DNA from: Rhabdophis nuchalis
Lineage: Eukaryota; Chordata; Lepidosauria; Squamata; Natricidae
DNA length: 64,000 bases
NCBI GenBank assembly: GCA_039707465.1
Contig: CM077645.1
Coordinates: forward strand, 166,278,003-166,342,002
Direction of reading: 5' to 3'
In this document: piece after piece, positions 50,560 through 63,100 of the stretch
Numbering within the stretch: position 1 is the first letter of the stretch
Layout of the letters: each line of letters opens with the position of its first letter
Position numbers and translations under genes: made by a program
The notes under the pieces: generated by a model
The model's input: only the letters and a program-made list of their open reading frames with translations
Told to the model about the DNA's origin: nothing
Databases searched by the model: none

Positions 50560-51570
50560 CTCCATCTCCGGGACCTCCAGGAGACGCGACAGGAGGAGAG
50601 AAAATAAAAATTAACAATAGGAGGTGAGAAGTGGCCAACATTAACGGGGCAGCCGGGCCCCGTTTTCCCTGGCGCGACACTTTAAAAACAAACAAACAAA
50701 AACCTTCCGAGAAGGCGGCTTCCGAGAAGCAGCACGCCCCGTTTCTCGGTCGGGCTGAGGGAAAGACGCCAAACCTGGGGCCGGGCTGCAACGGCGGCTC
50801 CCCGCCCGCTCCCGCCTAACCCAGCGCAAGCTCACCCTCCAGCTTTCACCGAAGCGGCGACGTCGGCCTCCCGCTCTGAGGAAAAAAAAAAAAGGCGCCG
50901 CGCCACTTTCCCCCGTTTTCCATCCGGGGTCGCCCCGGCCACTTCCTCTCTGGGAAGGTCAGGGAAAGTGGGCGGGGCAGCAGGGCGGGAAGCGGAAAAG
51001 ATCCTAGAAGGGCTCCTGCGCGGGGCAGGGCGGGGAGGGGGGGAGGGAACCGCGCGCCCGAGGGTCGGGACGTCCGAAGGCACGTGGGCCGCCTGAGTGG
51101 AGCGGCACAGCTGGCAGGGAGGTTGTGGGCCCGTCGCGCCTGGTGGCTCTCCTCCTACACCTGCGAGGAAAAAGGAGAGCCCTTCAAAAAAAGGCACCGA
51201 GCGGTCCGGACGGAGCAGGCGAGGTTCGTCTGGTCTGCACCCGGAGGAAGCCACCCGAGGAGGGGTCGGGGTTGGGGTCGGGGGCGCCTCTGGCGGACTT
51301 CCTTGCTTGCCAGAAAGCCCTTGTCGGGAAAGCTGCGGGGAGGGGAGTCGCTTTAGCTACGCGAACGCTGCTTGCCAGCCTTGCTGTAGCATTACGTCAG
51401 CCTTTCCCCGTCAAGGATGCTAAGACTCCCAGTCCCCATAATCCACAGCTAGGATGTGCCCGTTTTGGGATTTGCAAACCCGCACCTGGTCCGAAAAGGC
51501 CGCCTCAAACGCCCCTGGGCGGTGACTGCAGCACCAGGTGGCATATCAGTGCCTGAAGTTGGAGACTGGG
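50560..51570. promoter_or_regulatory. CpG-rich bidirectional promoter, RNMT / FAM210A
   Basis: About 1 kb of strongly GC- and CpG-rich, repeat-free DNA in an otherwise AT-rich window, lying between the divergent RNMT and FAM210A genes. It contains GC-box-like runs (gggcggggc near 50971; ggggcagggcggggagg near 51021), an E-box (cacgtg, 51081-51086), and a CRE-like ttacgtca (51392-51399). No TATA box. Start sites cannot be fixed without transcripts. The open frames across it in all directions are composition artefacts. Confidence 0.75.
50836..50950 (-). other. RNMT: Probable RNMT 5' UTR exon 1
   Basis: On the minus strand, CpG-rich sequence ends '...ttcggtgaaagctggagg' with a donor GTGAGC beginning at 50835, a plausible first-exon donor leading to the acceptor at 47559. 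The upstream boundary is arbitrary. Confidence 0.5.
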
Positions 51571-51618
51571 GTTGAGAGTTGTGGGGTTTGGGTTTTTTTT
51601 AATGGCGGAGTTCCGTTA

Positions 51619-52008
51619 CAGGTAGTCCTCGACTTACAACAGCTCATCTAGTGACCATTTGAAGTTATAAGGGCACTGAACAAAAAGGGACTGAGGGCTG
51701 TTTCCCCCCACACACACACACACTTATGGCTGTTGCAGCATCCCCAAGGGTCACGTGATCACAATTCAGCTGCTTGGCAATTGACTCATATTTATGACGG
51801 TCCCTGGGTCATGTTGACTTCCTGACAAGCAAAGTTAATGGAGAAGCCGGATTCACTTAACAAGTGTGTCCCTAATGTAACAACTGCAGTGCTTCACTTA
51901 ACAACTGCGGGAAGAAAGGTCATAAAATGGGGCAAAACTCACTTAACAAATGTCTCACCTAACAGAAAATTTGGCCTCAAGTGCAGTCCGTAAGTGGAGG
52001 GCTAGCAG
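51619..52008. mobile_element. Tc1/mariner-like MITE, family T
   Basis: 390 bp: left end caggtagtcctcgacttac, right end degenerate 'gtaagtggagggctagcag', TA at 51617-51618 and 52009-52010. It sits directly beside the CpG block. Confidence 0.82.
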
Positions 52009-52802
52009 TATTTAATTGGAGTGTGAGAGAGACAGAGCCAACAAGCTTTCTCCAGTGTGGGTTTGTAAACTCCTCCTTGAAAGGTTTGGCATAGCTAGGG
52101 TTAGTGTTTTTTTCTCTGTGTGTGGTAGTCCATGTAGTGTGAGAGCATTAAAGGGTTTTTATGTTGGAAGTACAGCACTTGTTGCACATAAATTGTGAGA
52201 ATTATCGAGTAAGGAAACTTTGTTCAGGTTTGATACCATAATCATTAGCCTACTGCAAGGTTTGTTGGTTTGTTTTTAGACTGGCTGGCTGTTTGTTTTA
52301 AAGTGGTTGCAATAGCCAATCTCTGTTAGGAATATTTAGAAAAGAAAAAGTTATTTTTCAAGAATATGCATGAAAGAGAAAAAGTAATTGAGATGAAACA
52401 AAATCTCTGGTGATTTGCCTCATTCTGGCCGTCAACCCAAACAAAACTTCAGAAAACTTTTAGGCATGAAACCCTGAGGTTTAGAAGAAGTCCCTTGGGC
52501 TGCAGAAATCTGGGTAATTCTTAGAAGGCATCAAATAAATTAAATAGAGCTGCTGCCTCCTTAAAAACTTAGAGCACCCATTTGCCATGAATATAGAAAT
52601 ATTCTAACTGAATGACGTGGAGAGACAGATTGGCTATAGGCTACATGTTCTTGATCTCTCAATCTAGACACAATCCTTTTAAGCAATTGCTTCTTTCCAG
52701 AGCAGGAGGTCATCCTGGCATTATGTACTAAATTATCAGTTGATATGTTACTTTAGAAAAAATAAAAATAAACCTTCTTTTCTAAGATATACATAAGAAC
52801 CC

Positions 52803-52995
52803 AGTTTGGTGTAGTGGTGAAGGCATCAGGCTAAAAATTGGGAGACTTGAGTTCCACTCTTGCCTTAGGCATGAAGCCACCTGGATGACTGGTCCAGTCA
52901 CACACTCTCACCCCTAGGAAGGAAGCAATAGTCAATTACTGCAGGTACTGCCCAAGTGGTGGTCAGAAGTCAAGACTGATTGAATGGCATAATAA
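52803..52995 (+). mobile_element. Sauria-like tRNA-derived SINE
   Basis: Head 'cagtttggtgtagtggtgaagg' (A-box-like) and 'gacttgagttccactc' (B-box-like), then 'ccttaggcatgaagcc', 'gactggtccagtcacac', 'aggaaggaagcaatagtcaa'. This is the best copy in the window. Confidence 0.8.
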
Positions 52996-55900
52996 TATAT
53001 ATATATCTGAAACTAACATTACAGGCATTCACAGAAACATGACCTAGTATCCCCCCTTCCCACTGTATTTAAAGGTTTATCTGCCGAGTTTATCCTTCAT
53101 TCCCTAGCTGTCTGCCAAAACTAATTTCTATCTGATAGCATGAGCAAAGAGCAATTATCCAAGACAGGGCTAGCCTGGAATACTAAAAATGCCCCTCCTT
53201 GGCTATCATCATTTGCTTCCCACATATTAATCACATATGCAAGATTGATAGAACACAGAACAAAATATACACTCCAGGAAAAGTTTTACACCTGAAATAC
53301 TAAAAAAAACTGAGACAAACAAGTGAAACCAGAAAATCCAATGTCTTTTCAGCAAAATCCACCATATAGCACTACAGTACAGATTTCCATACAGAATGTC
53401 AATCTGTAAAGTCTTTAGACACTTTAACGTTGTCACAAGTGAAGTTGTACAACTTAGATCATTCATTTTACAGCATCACAATCAAAAATTCCAAAACTGA
53501 TCCAAATTAAAGCATCAATACAGAATTTGAGAGGGAAAGATAATGAGCTTAGATACAAATGCCTACTCTACTTGCTTTTTAATCCTAATTGTTATTGAAC
53601 TTTTGTAGGGCTTCTAAAGTCAACGTAGTTATTACACTGGTGTCCTGAATCCAAATATCCAGAAGAACTAAGAACACAGTGCACAGACACCTGATCATAG
53701 CAAGCCAAATAGTGCAGTACAGAATCTTTTTGAATGTTTAGATACACTTTGGAATCTCATTAGAGGGAAGGGAGAATGCAGTGTGCATAGTGCAAGAAGA
53801 TAGATGATGACACGAAAGTCAGTTTTGAAGTTCCAAATAAAAGTAAGCCATATGTTACTTTGTGGGCAAGAGATAAACTTTCCTACTGCTGCTACTATAG
53901 GAGAAACACATGTTCGATGCCCCAGTTCCGTGTTCCCTGATGCCCCAATTCTCATGTTCAATCAGATTCATCTTAATTGGAATTAATTTCCCAAATAAGC
54001 AAGGGGAAGATGTGGGATGAGGAGAGGAAAATGTTATTTTAAATTCAAAAAGAATCAATGTGTGGAGAAATTCCTCTTAGCCTTTCTGTTTTTATTAAAA
54101 ATCACATACAGCCCCTTACCAACTACCAAATCAAAACTGAAACTACTGTACATTGAGTCCTTAGGCTTTCCAAAGAGTAGACTTTATTTTAAGGATTGAT
54201 TGTGAAGATTTTCTTTACAATTTAAGTTTTGGATAACTTCAAGAATGCACTTTATCTTAGCTTGGCAATATGATTGCCATCTTGTACTTCAGAAAATGCT
54301 GTGTAATGCCAAGTAATTGACATCAAGTCTGTCTTAGTCTATAATGTAAGCCAAAGTAGCTAATTTATTATATTGTGGATATTATTGTCTCAGTTTTGAA
54401 AATGTCTAATCTTTTTTGTAGGTTTTGCTCTTACTGGAAGCTGAAGGTCCTTTTGGTGGAAGGAATATTTAGATCTATTCATTGTGAGCTTTTATGACAT
54501 TCCTGAAGACAATAACTTGATCATGACTCTCTTCCAATGGTATAATGCATTTGTAATGTTTTGTCCTAGTGGCAAATTTGTTCCAAAAGTGCTGTAAACT
54601 GGTGAGGAATGTTTTTTTCCCTTCCTACTATAGCTGTCTTTGTACAATTATTGTCAAATTAGAATACTTATTTGATACTATATTAATGACTTATTTGGAC
54701 ATAAAGGCATAAATAGCATATTCTATTTCAAGTGAATATGTGTGTGCTTTCTATGGTAGTAAACAGTTAAATATCACTTGCAGGAGCACAAGATTTTCAA
54801 ATATTCAAGTTATGGTATTTTTGCTCCAAAGTTATTCTCAATTATGAGTTTCTGATTAAGAAACTCTTATTTAGCATCTATGGTTCTATTGGCAGTCCTT
54901 TTTAAAGGGACATTTATTATGGACATCTAATTGAAGACAGATATTTTTGTGTGTTTTATTTATTGGCAGCGAGATTAGCATTTAGTGGCAATGAGCCTTA
55001 AATAACAGCACATATTTTAATTCATTAAGGAGCCTTAAGTATTACCTTGAGTTTAAAAGTGAGTAATTTGATCAACTGGGATCAAGTATAGCTAATAAAA
55101 ATGGATTGAAATAGTGCAATATTTCTGAAGTTCAGATGGCTTTTTTGTATGCCACTATATTAATGATGATATGGTTGTGCTGTTAATTTATTACAGAAAA
55201 ATCATTTGACTTTTATCTGGTATAAGCATTGTAAATTGCCTTTGTAATATCTATAATCCTTATAATAAGTCCTATACTGTAGTGTTAGCATTGAGAAGTT
55301 TCACAATGCTATCGGTACAGTAACCTTTATGGCTTAATTAATAGTCAATGAAAATCATCACTGTAATATATTGGAACTTTGAAGTTTTTATTTTACAGTA
55401 GGAAATTATCCAAGAAAATGATTGCATTAAGTAGTAAGATTTTACTTTTCTGTATTTGAACTTGACTTTCCAGTCATAATACGTTTACTTCTCAAGTTCT
55501 GTTATTTTGTTACTGCCCAAGTCTATAAAGCAAATTAAATCCAGTTTGAGAAGTAACTTTGACCTGAATTCAAGTTCAAATTAGGAGTTCACATTTTGCT
55601 TTGGTATATTTGATAAATTATTGCTACTGGCATTATTCTTCACATAACCTGCATTGGAATAAAATAATATCAAAACTACCTCTTTTTCTTATGTTTTATA
55701 AATAGAAAGCATTTTATGTGAAGAATCATTATGGATCAGTTCATAAAGCACATTGCATATATAAACTGATATTGGTTAATCAATTAGATAAGTAGATAAA
55801 ACAAACTGCCAAACATGTTTTTTATGTATTACATGACAAAATTTGGTCACACTTAAGAAAATGGAATCATTTTAATTTGAAAGTTATTTAATTAAATAAA

Positions 55901-56677
55901 ACTGATCAGAGAGTTTAGTATATTTCATTATGTATGGAGTTAACTGACAGAAAAACTTATGCAATTGTTATTTAGAAAAAAGAAAACTAAACCACAGTTA
56001 TACTGTAATTTGACTACTGGAAAATCTTTGCATGGAAAAAGTTTGTTATATCAGTTGTTCACAACACTTGTAGTGCTAAGATGATACATTAGAGGGCAGG
56101 CTATAACTTCAGATGTTTATGTCTAATGCATTGTACCAATTTACAACTAATACTAATGTGCAACTAATATTAATGTGTGATATAAGCATTTCTCAATAGA
56201 ATGTAATTAATATTTTTGGTATTTTATGAATACCTGGGCTTCTTTGATCGCTAGTAAAATGCAGGGAACATACAGCTGAAAGAACTGAAAGATTTTGATA
56301 TACAAAGGTGTTTCAATAAATGTGCTGCGTTTAATTCTCAGTACAAAGCTTGGTTGGATTCTGATGCTATTTTACCATTATTATGAATTATATATAATAT
56401 GAAGAAAGAGTATTATTATTATATTGTTTGTACATAAATTATAACTGGTGAACAATCCAGAGCAGGAAGACTTAAGTTCTTCAAGAAAGGGACTGTTCAC
56501 CTTCTAAATTGCTGTATGTGAATTTTGTATAAATCAGGTTTGCAAATTACGTATCTCAAGATTTGATTATGCTAACTTACAATTTGATTAAGGCGGTGAC
56601 CCAATTTTTCTATGTAATTAAGATTGCAGGGATAATTCTTCGCTTAATTTAACAATTCAACTCTTAATATTTCTTAG
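52996..56677 (+). other. FAM210A: FAM210A upstream intron(s), no coding content seen
   Basis: AT-rich, largely free of young repeats. It lies between the CpG promoter and the first coding exon, so it should be intronic. A possible acceptor (ttttttgtag at 54411-54420) could mark an untranslated exon, but nothing confirms it. Confidence 0.45.
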
Positions 56678-57173
56678 GAACTGTATACAAAACTATCAGC
56701 ACAATGCTGCAACGATCAACCAAAATGCAGAAACCATTTCAGCTGGCATTTAGGACCTGTTTGCTATCCTATCGCTCCTGTATCTTTCCATGCATCAAAG
56801 GGAAAACATCCTTACATCCAATACGGGAGAAAACAATGTCCCGGGTGCTGAGCTGCCAAAGTCAATATCTGCATATGTCTGCTCCTTTTTGGGTTTCCAA
56901 AGAAGGGGACTTGGTGGGCAAGACATCTTCCCAACCTGAACACCCTCAAAATAAAGAACCGAAGGGAGAAAACTTTACCACGTCAGCTGATAATTTTTCC
57001 AGGGGAACACCTATGCAGCCCACTTCTGAAGAACTTGACCCTTTACAAGATAAATCCATTAGTCTTGTGCAAAGATTCAAGAAAACATTTAAACAGTATG
57101 GCAAAGTTCTGATTCCCGTGCATCTTTTGACCTCCAGCATATGGTTTGGAACTTTTTACTATGCAGCTTTAAA
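56678..57173 (+). CDS. FAM210A: FAM210A first coding exon
   Basis: Acceptor at 56677, 26 nt of leader, ATG 56704, last codon split as AA|G, donor GTAAGTG at 57174. Reading on past the donor would meet a stop at once (taa), which confirms the splice. Confidence 0.93.
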
Positions 57174-60100
57174 GTAAGTGCAGAGCTATTATATGGCGAA
57201 CACCAGTGATAATTTCTCTGTTGTAATTCATGTTGTGTACTTTAAAAAAAAACTCTACATAAATTTGGGGAGGATGGACCTGAAGAAAGGGAAAAGCCAG
57301 CGCTACCTTGTATTTCCTTTCAAAACAACAATGTGTATTATCTTAATTGGCCAAGCATTCAGTGAAGGATGGAGCAAACAGCACAGGATAGATATTAAAG
57401 ACTGAGAAGTTAACGAACACTGTTTTGCTTATTGAAAGCCGTAGAAGAGTCCCCAAGAAGAGTAGAATTAAAGAGCCTGGAGCTTATCATATTTGAAATT
57501 AGAAAAAAAAAGCTTAGAACATTATCAAAAATCTCTGATCATACTTGAACAATTGCTATGAAAATACTTGATTTTGTATGAGAAAAGGAATGCATTTAGA
57601 TGTAAAAGACAAGGAGTTATAACTTTTCTGAGTAGGAAGCCCAAATACACATAAAGTGCCTCTAAAATAAAATTGATTTTAATAGATTAAAGTTGTAAGT
57701 TTATACTAATAATAGTCCTTTGAACTCAGTGGGAATTTTAATACAATTCTGTAAAATTGCATTGTGATTTTCTTACCTAAATCTATCAAATTTGATGTTC
57801 TTTCTGTTGGAGGTCTCCTTCCTTCACTACTGTTCTGTGCCACTATATTGATTAGGGGGAAGTAGGATTTGTGGGTAGTGAAGAAGGCCATACTTCTTTA
57901 TTTCCATGCAACTTCTGTTAGGTTATAGAAAGCTCCAAATTTAGTTCCTGGCCTACCAGATAAGAACAAACAGCAATTTTTAAATCATGGTTATCTCTAT
58001 TATTTTTCAAAACAAAATTACAAAGTCAACATTTAAATATTTATTTGCTTTGTGCAATAAAATGCACAATGTTTTTAACATAATGTTTTTAAAACTGATA
58101 AAATGTTTGCATTACAGATAGTTTTTGACTTAGAACCATTTATGATGGTTGTCCTGGGATCATGTGATCACCTCTTACAACCTTTTGACAAACAAAGCCA
58201 ATGGGGAAGCACGATTCACTTAACTGTGTTATTAACAACTACTGTGATTCACTGAACAACTGTGGCAAAAGAGGTTGTAAAATGGGACAAAACTGAAGCA
58301 ACAGAAATTTTGCGTTCAATTGTAACCATAAATCGAAAACTACCTGTAAAAATAAGACAATTAATAAGATGTCATCTTATGAAAAAATAGTAGTGTGAGG
58401 GAGTCTATATATAAAATAGGAAGTTATACTTGTGTTTATAGCAGTTCTGATGTTTTATTTTCTGTTTTAATCCTAATTTTATTTCAAAAGGTGAGCAGTT
58501 GTATTGTGTATCATGTAAAAATGCTAATGATGAAGGTAGAATAAGTAGTATAGGTTTAATTAGTACTTAAGAAAATATCTGCTAGGGCTGTGAACTTAAT
58601 ATATAATATAGGATCTCTGCTCAGTAATTCTGATGCATGCTTGCATACATGCTCTAAACCTTACTAGTGAATATTTAAAATATCTCTGGCTTAAGTTACA
58701 AAATTGGAACCCCTGCCATATACACAAAAGTGTGACAAAGTTCAGTGGGATTAATCCCATGGACATATGAGTAGACTAGCACTTTAAATGGGTCTTAAAG
58801 GCGCTGTGCTGTATGAATTCAGTAGTTCTGCAAGAAGGATCCTAAATATATTTGAATGTCTATGTAGATTTAAAATATATCTTGTTGAAAACTAAAAACA
58901 ATCATCTCAAACATTAATATTCTAGAGTTCCAATTTAGATCCTTAGCTTTGTTTAAAACTATCAAGCTACATGATCAAGAAGTAAATGTAATTAATGCCT
59001 GTAATATCTTAACAAAACCAGCTACTTATTTTTTCTTAATACCTGAAGAAAAATATATGTCTGGAAACAAAATTTTAAACAGCTTGGATGTTTATTACCC
59101 TGAGAAGGGATAAATTTAGAATGACATTTAGACTTATTGCTTTTAGAAAGGGCACTTAATGCCATCTGGTTAGAATAACTAAAACAGTTATATTACCTTC
59201 TGATGTCAGAGACACTTGTCCTTCTGCTCACTAATTATCATTGTTCCATGAGAGACCACAAATTGTAACCTATTTAAAATGAATAAATCTTCACTTCGGC
59301 ATTACCAGTAATTGACATATTAGCTGTTTGTTTACTGTTATCTATTTTAATTACCCCTTTCCAAACAGATCAACAGTTAAGTTTCTATCCTAACAAATCT
59401 TATTTCAAGACTTTGAAAACTTTCTGCCAATCAAAAGTGGTATAGGGCTTCTTGCCTAAGCAGGAGGTTGGACTAGAAAGTAATCTGAAAAGAAAAGCAT
59501 GGTTACATTATAAAAAGGTAAAGGTTTCCCCTGCCCAGTTGTGTCCAGCTCTAGGGGTTTTCTATCCAAGGAAACCAGCATTGTCCCAAGATACTTCTGT
59601 GATCTTGTGACCAGCATATCTATACCCCAAGACACATGGAATGCTGTTATCTTTCCACTAAAGTGATATATATATTTATCTACTTACATTTGCATGCTTT
59701 CAGACTACTAGGTTGGCAGGAGATAGGACAAGAATGGGAGCTCACCCCATCACCCAGTACAGTGGTACCGCGGTTCACGAACGCCTCTGTTCACGACCAA
59801 TTCGGATTACGACCAAAAATTTCCCAAAAAATGTGCCCCAGTTCACGAACACCGTTTCGGTTCACGAACGGAAATGTTCGTAAAAATACGCTCTGCTTCA
59901 CGAACTCTGCCTCGCTTCACGAACTCCGCCTCGCTTCACGAACAGAAAAGTTCGTAAAAATGCTCGGATTCACGAACCCCGCCTCGCTTCACGAACCGGA
60001 GCCGCGGACATTTTAAAAACAAGGTCAGAACGGATTAACCGGATTTACATTGAACCCTATGGGAAACTGTGCCTCTGTTCACGACCAATTCTGTTCATGA

Positions 60101-63100
60101 ACAGAGTCAGTTCAAGAATCACGACCAAAAAACAAGGTCGGAACGGATTAACCGGATTTTCATTGAACCCTATGGGAAATTGTGCCTCGCTTCACGACCA
60201 ATTCGGATCGCGAACAGAGTCAGTTCACGAATTAAGTTCGTGAACCGAGGTACCACTGTACTTGGGTTTCGAACTGCCCACTTTTCAGTAAACAGTCCAG
60301 TGTCTTTTAAACAAGCCTTAAAGACACAGTAATTGAATTTCTTTTCAGAGAAACATAGGGTTGTGACACTTCATTTTTTCATATTGTGAGTTATATTCAA
60401 TAATATTTCCAACAATAACTCTCCAAGGCACAGGTTAAAGTAGTTTGAAATCAGCTAAAGTTCATTGGTACAAATAGACCAAGCTTAACATTTGATACTC
60501 AGTTTTAATTTAATGGCGACTACATGTTCAGAATAATGTTTAATTCATGTTTTCAGAAGAACCTGACTACATTTTTCTCTTAAGACAAATTAACTAATTA
60601 TGTAGCTTGTTTAAACAAGAAGTTGATATATGCCAGATAGAATTTTGATTTTTTAAAACTTGGCATTATCTACTTCAGTATTAGCTTTTATGGTTGAGGT
60701 AAACATTCCAAAATTATTTTAATGTGAATCATACAGTCTGCCATGAAAACTAATACTTTCATTCATCTTGGCCTTGAGTTACCACAATAAAGACAATAGT
60801 TAAGAGTCAGTCATGTCTGAATAGCCTAGAGAGATGATTCCTAACATTTTAATGCATAGCACTACATCATCAATGTTGAAGATATATACTATATAAGTCA
60901 AAGATCATCAACCTTGCCCCTGCAGGTACTATGGTATGCTTGATCCTTTCCATTTGGTGCTCTTAGGATTCAGAATTTAGGTAAAAATAAGCAGAGCCCT
61001 ACAAAATCATTACATTCTAAGTTGCTAGTTTTCCCACCTGAAATATCAAATTGACAATCTGGTTATATTTTTGCTATTTAGATATATTTATAATTCTATA
61101 TACATGCACACTTAATTTGGAATCTGTATTATGTAAAACACCCTCCCAGATCCCTAGGGCATGGAACACAGGTTGTAAATCAGTTTTATAATATTAAAAT
61201 TAAATTTCAAAACTGGAAATCTTCTGTACATGATATACTTCATGCTTTCCTTCTTAAATAATAATAATAATAATAAATTAGAATTTATTAACCGCACCCT
61301 CTCCCCACAGGGACCCGGGGCGGTGCACAGGCATAATTAAAACAATATATAAAAATACAGACATTACTAAAATAAAATTAAATAAATTACCCGTGCTAAA
61401 AAATACAATTAAAAAACCCATTAAAATTTATCGTTAAAAGACAGAGAGAACTATTCAAGGCCGGCCAGTCGAAAGAGATGGGTCTTTAACTTTACACGGA
61501 AGGAGCGGAGGTCGGTGGTCGTTCTAATATCAGGGGGAAGGTCGTTCCAGAGGGCCGGGCCCGCCACAGAGAGCGCCCTTCCCCTGGGCGTCGCCCGCTG
61601 ACAAAGTCTAGTGGACGGCACCCGGAGAAGCCCCTCTCTGTGGGAGCGAATCGGTCGTGAGGATGTGTGGGGCAGGATCCGATCTCGCAGATAGCTAGGT
61701 CCCGAGCCATGGAGCGCTTTGAAGATGATAACTAACACCTTGAAGCGCACCCGGAAGACGACAGGTAGCCAGTGCAGCTCGCGCAAGAGCGGTGTTACAT
61801 GGGCAAACCTAGAGGTGCCCATAATTGCTCGCGCGGCTGCATTCTGAACTAACTGAAGCCTCCGGGTGCACCTCAAGGGGAGCCCCATGTAGAGAGAGTT
61901 ACAATAGTCCAGTCGGGATGTCACGAGGGCATGAGTGACTGTGCGAAGGGCGTCCCGATCCAATAGGGGGCGCAATTGGCGGACCAGGCAAACCTGGTAA
62001 AACGCCCTCCTGGCCACGGCTGTCACTTGCTCTTCCATAGACAGCCGGGTATCCAGGAGGACACCCAAATTGCGCGCCCCATCCACAGGGGCAAGATGTT
62101 CGCCCCCTATGGCCAGCGTTGGAGAAAGCTGGTTGAATCGGGCAGCCGGAAACCACAGCCACTCGGTCTTGGTCGGGTTGAGCCTAAGTCCGTTACTTCC
62201 CATCCAGATCCGCACGGCTTCCAGGCACTGGCACATCACCGCTACGGCATCGTTGGGGTGGTTTGGGGTAGATATGTACAGCTGGGTGTCATCAGCGTAC
62301 AGGTGGTACTCTACCCCAAAACCACGGATGATCTCACCCAGCGGCTTCATATATGCGTTAAACAGGAGAGGCGAGAGGACCGACCCCTGAGGCACTCCAC
62401 ATGTGAGTGGTCTCGGGGTCGACCTCTGCTCTCCTGCCCGCACAAATTGCGATCGGCCAGAGAGGTAGGAGGAGAACCACCGCAACACAGTGCCTCCCAC
62501 CCCCAACCCCCCCAGCCGATGCAATAGGATACCATGGTCGATGGTATCGAAAGCCGCTGAGAGGTCTAATAGGACCAGGATGGAGGAACATCCCCCATCT
62601 CTGGCCCTCCAGAGATCATCTACCAACGCGACCAATGCCGTCTCGGTGCTATGCCCGGGCCGAAAGCCGGACTGGCGCGGATCTAGATAGTCAACTTCCT
62701 CCAGGTGACGGGGAAACTGTTGTGCCACCACACTCTCAACAACCTTCGCCAAGAAGGGAAGGTTGGAGACTGGACGGTAGTTGTTCAAAAGAGCTGGGTC
62801 CAAAGAGGGCTTCTTGAGGAGGGGCCTCACCATAGCCTCTTTTAGGGAGGCAGGCAAGGAACCCTCGCTCAAGGATGCGTTGATAACCTCTTGGAGCCAG
62901 CCTCGTGTCACCTCCCAGGATGCCAGTACAAGCCAGGAGGGGCACGGGTCCAATGAACATGTGGTGGCTCGCAGTCGCCCACGTAACCTGTCCATATCCT
63001 CGGAAGTAACGGGGTCAAACTCCTCCCAAACAAGATCTCCCTCGTGGCATCCCACTGGGCCATGAATGGTGGCTAGCTCACTCTGTATCTGGGCGGTTTT

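Noticed and set aside
50519..51556. Several overlapping frames of 60-143 codons in the CpG block
   Set aside because: High GC lowers stop frequency in all frames. They are mutually overlapping, and this is a promoter region.
52803..52880. Functional tRNA gene
   Set aside because: A- and B-box-like motifs belong to a SINE head; no cloverleaf with a clear anticodon arm could be drawn.
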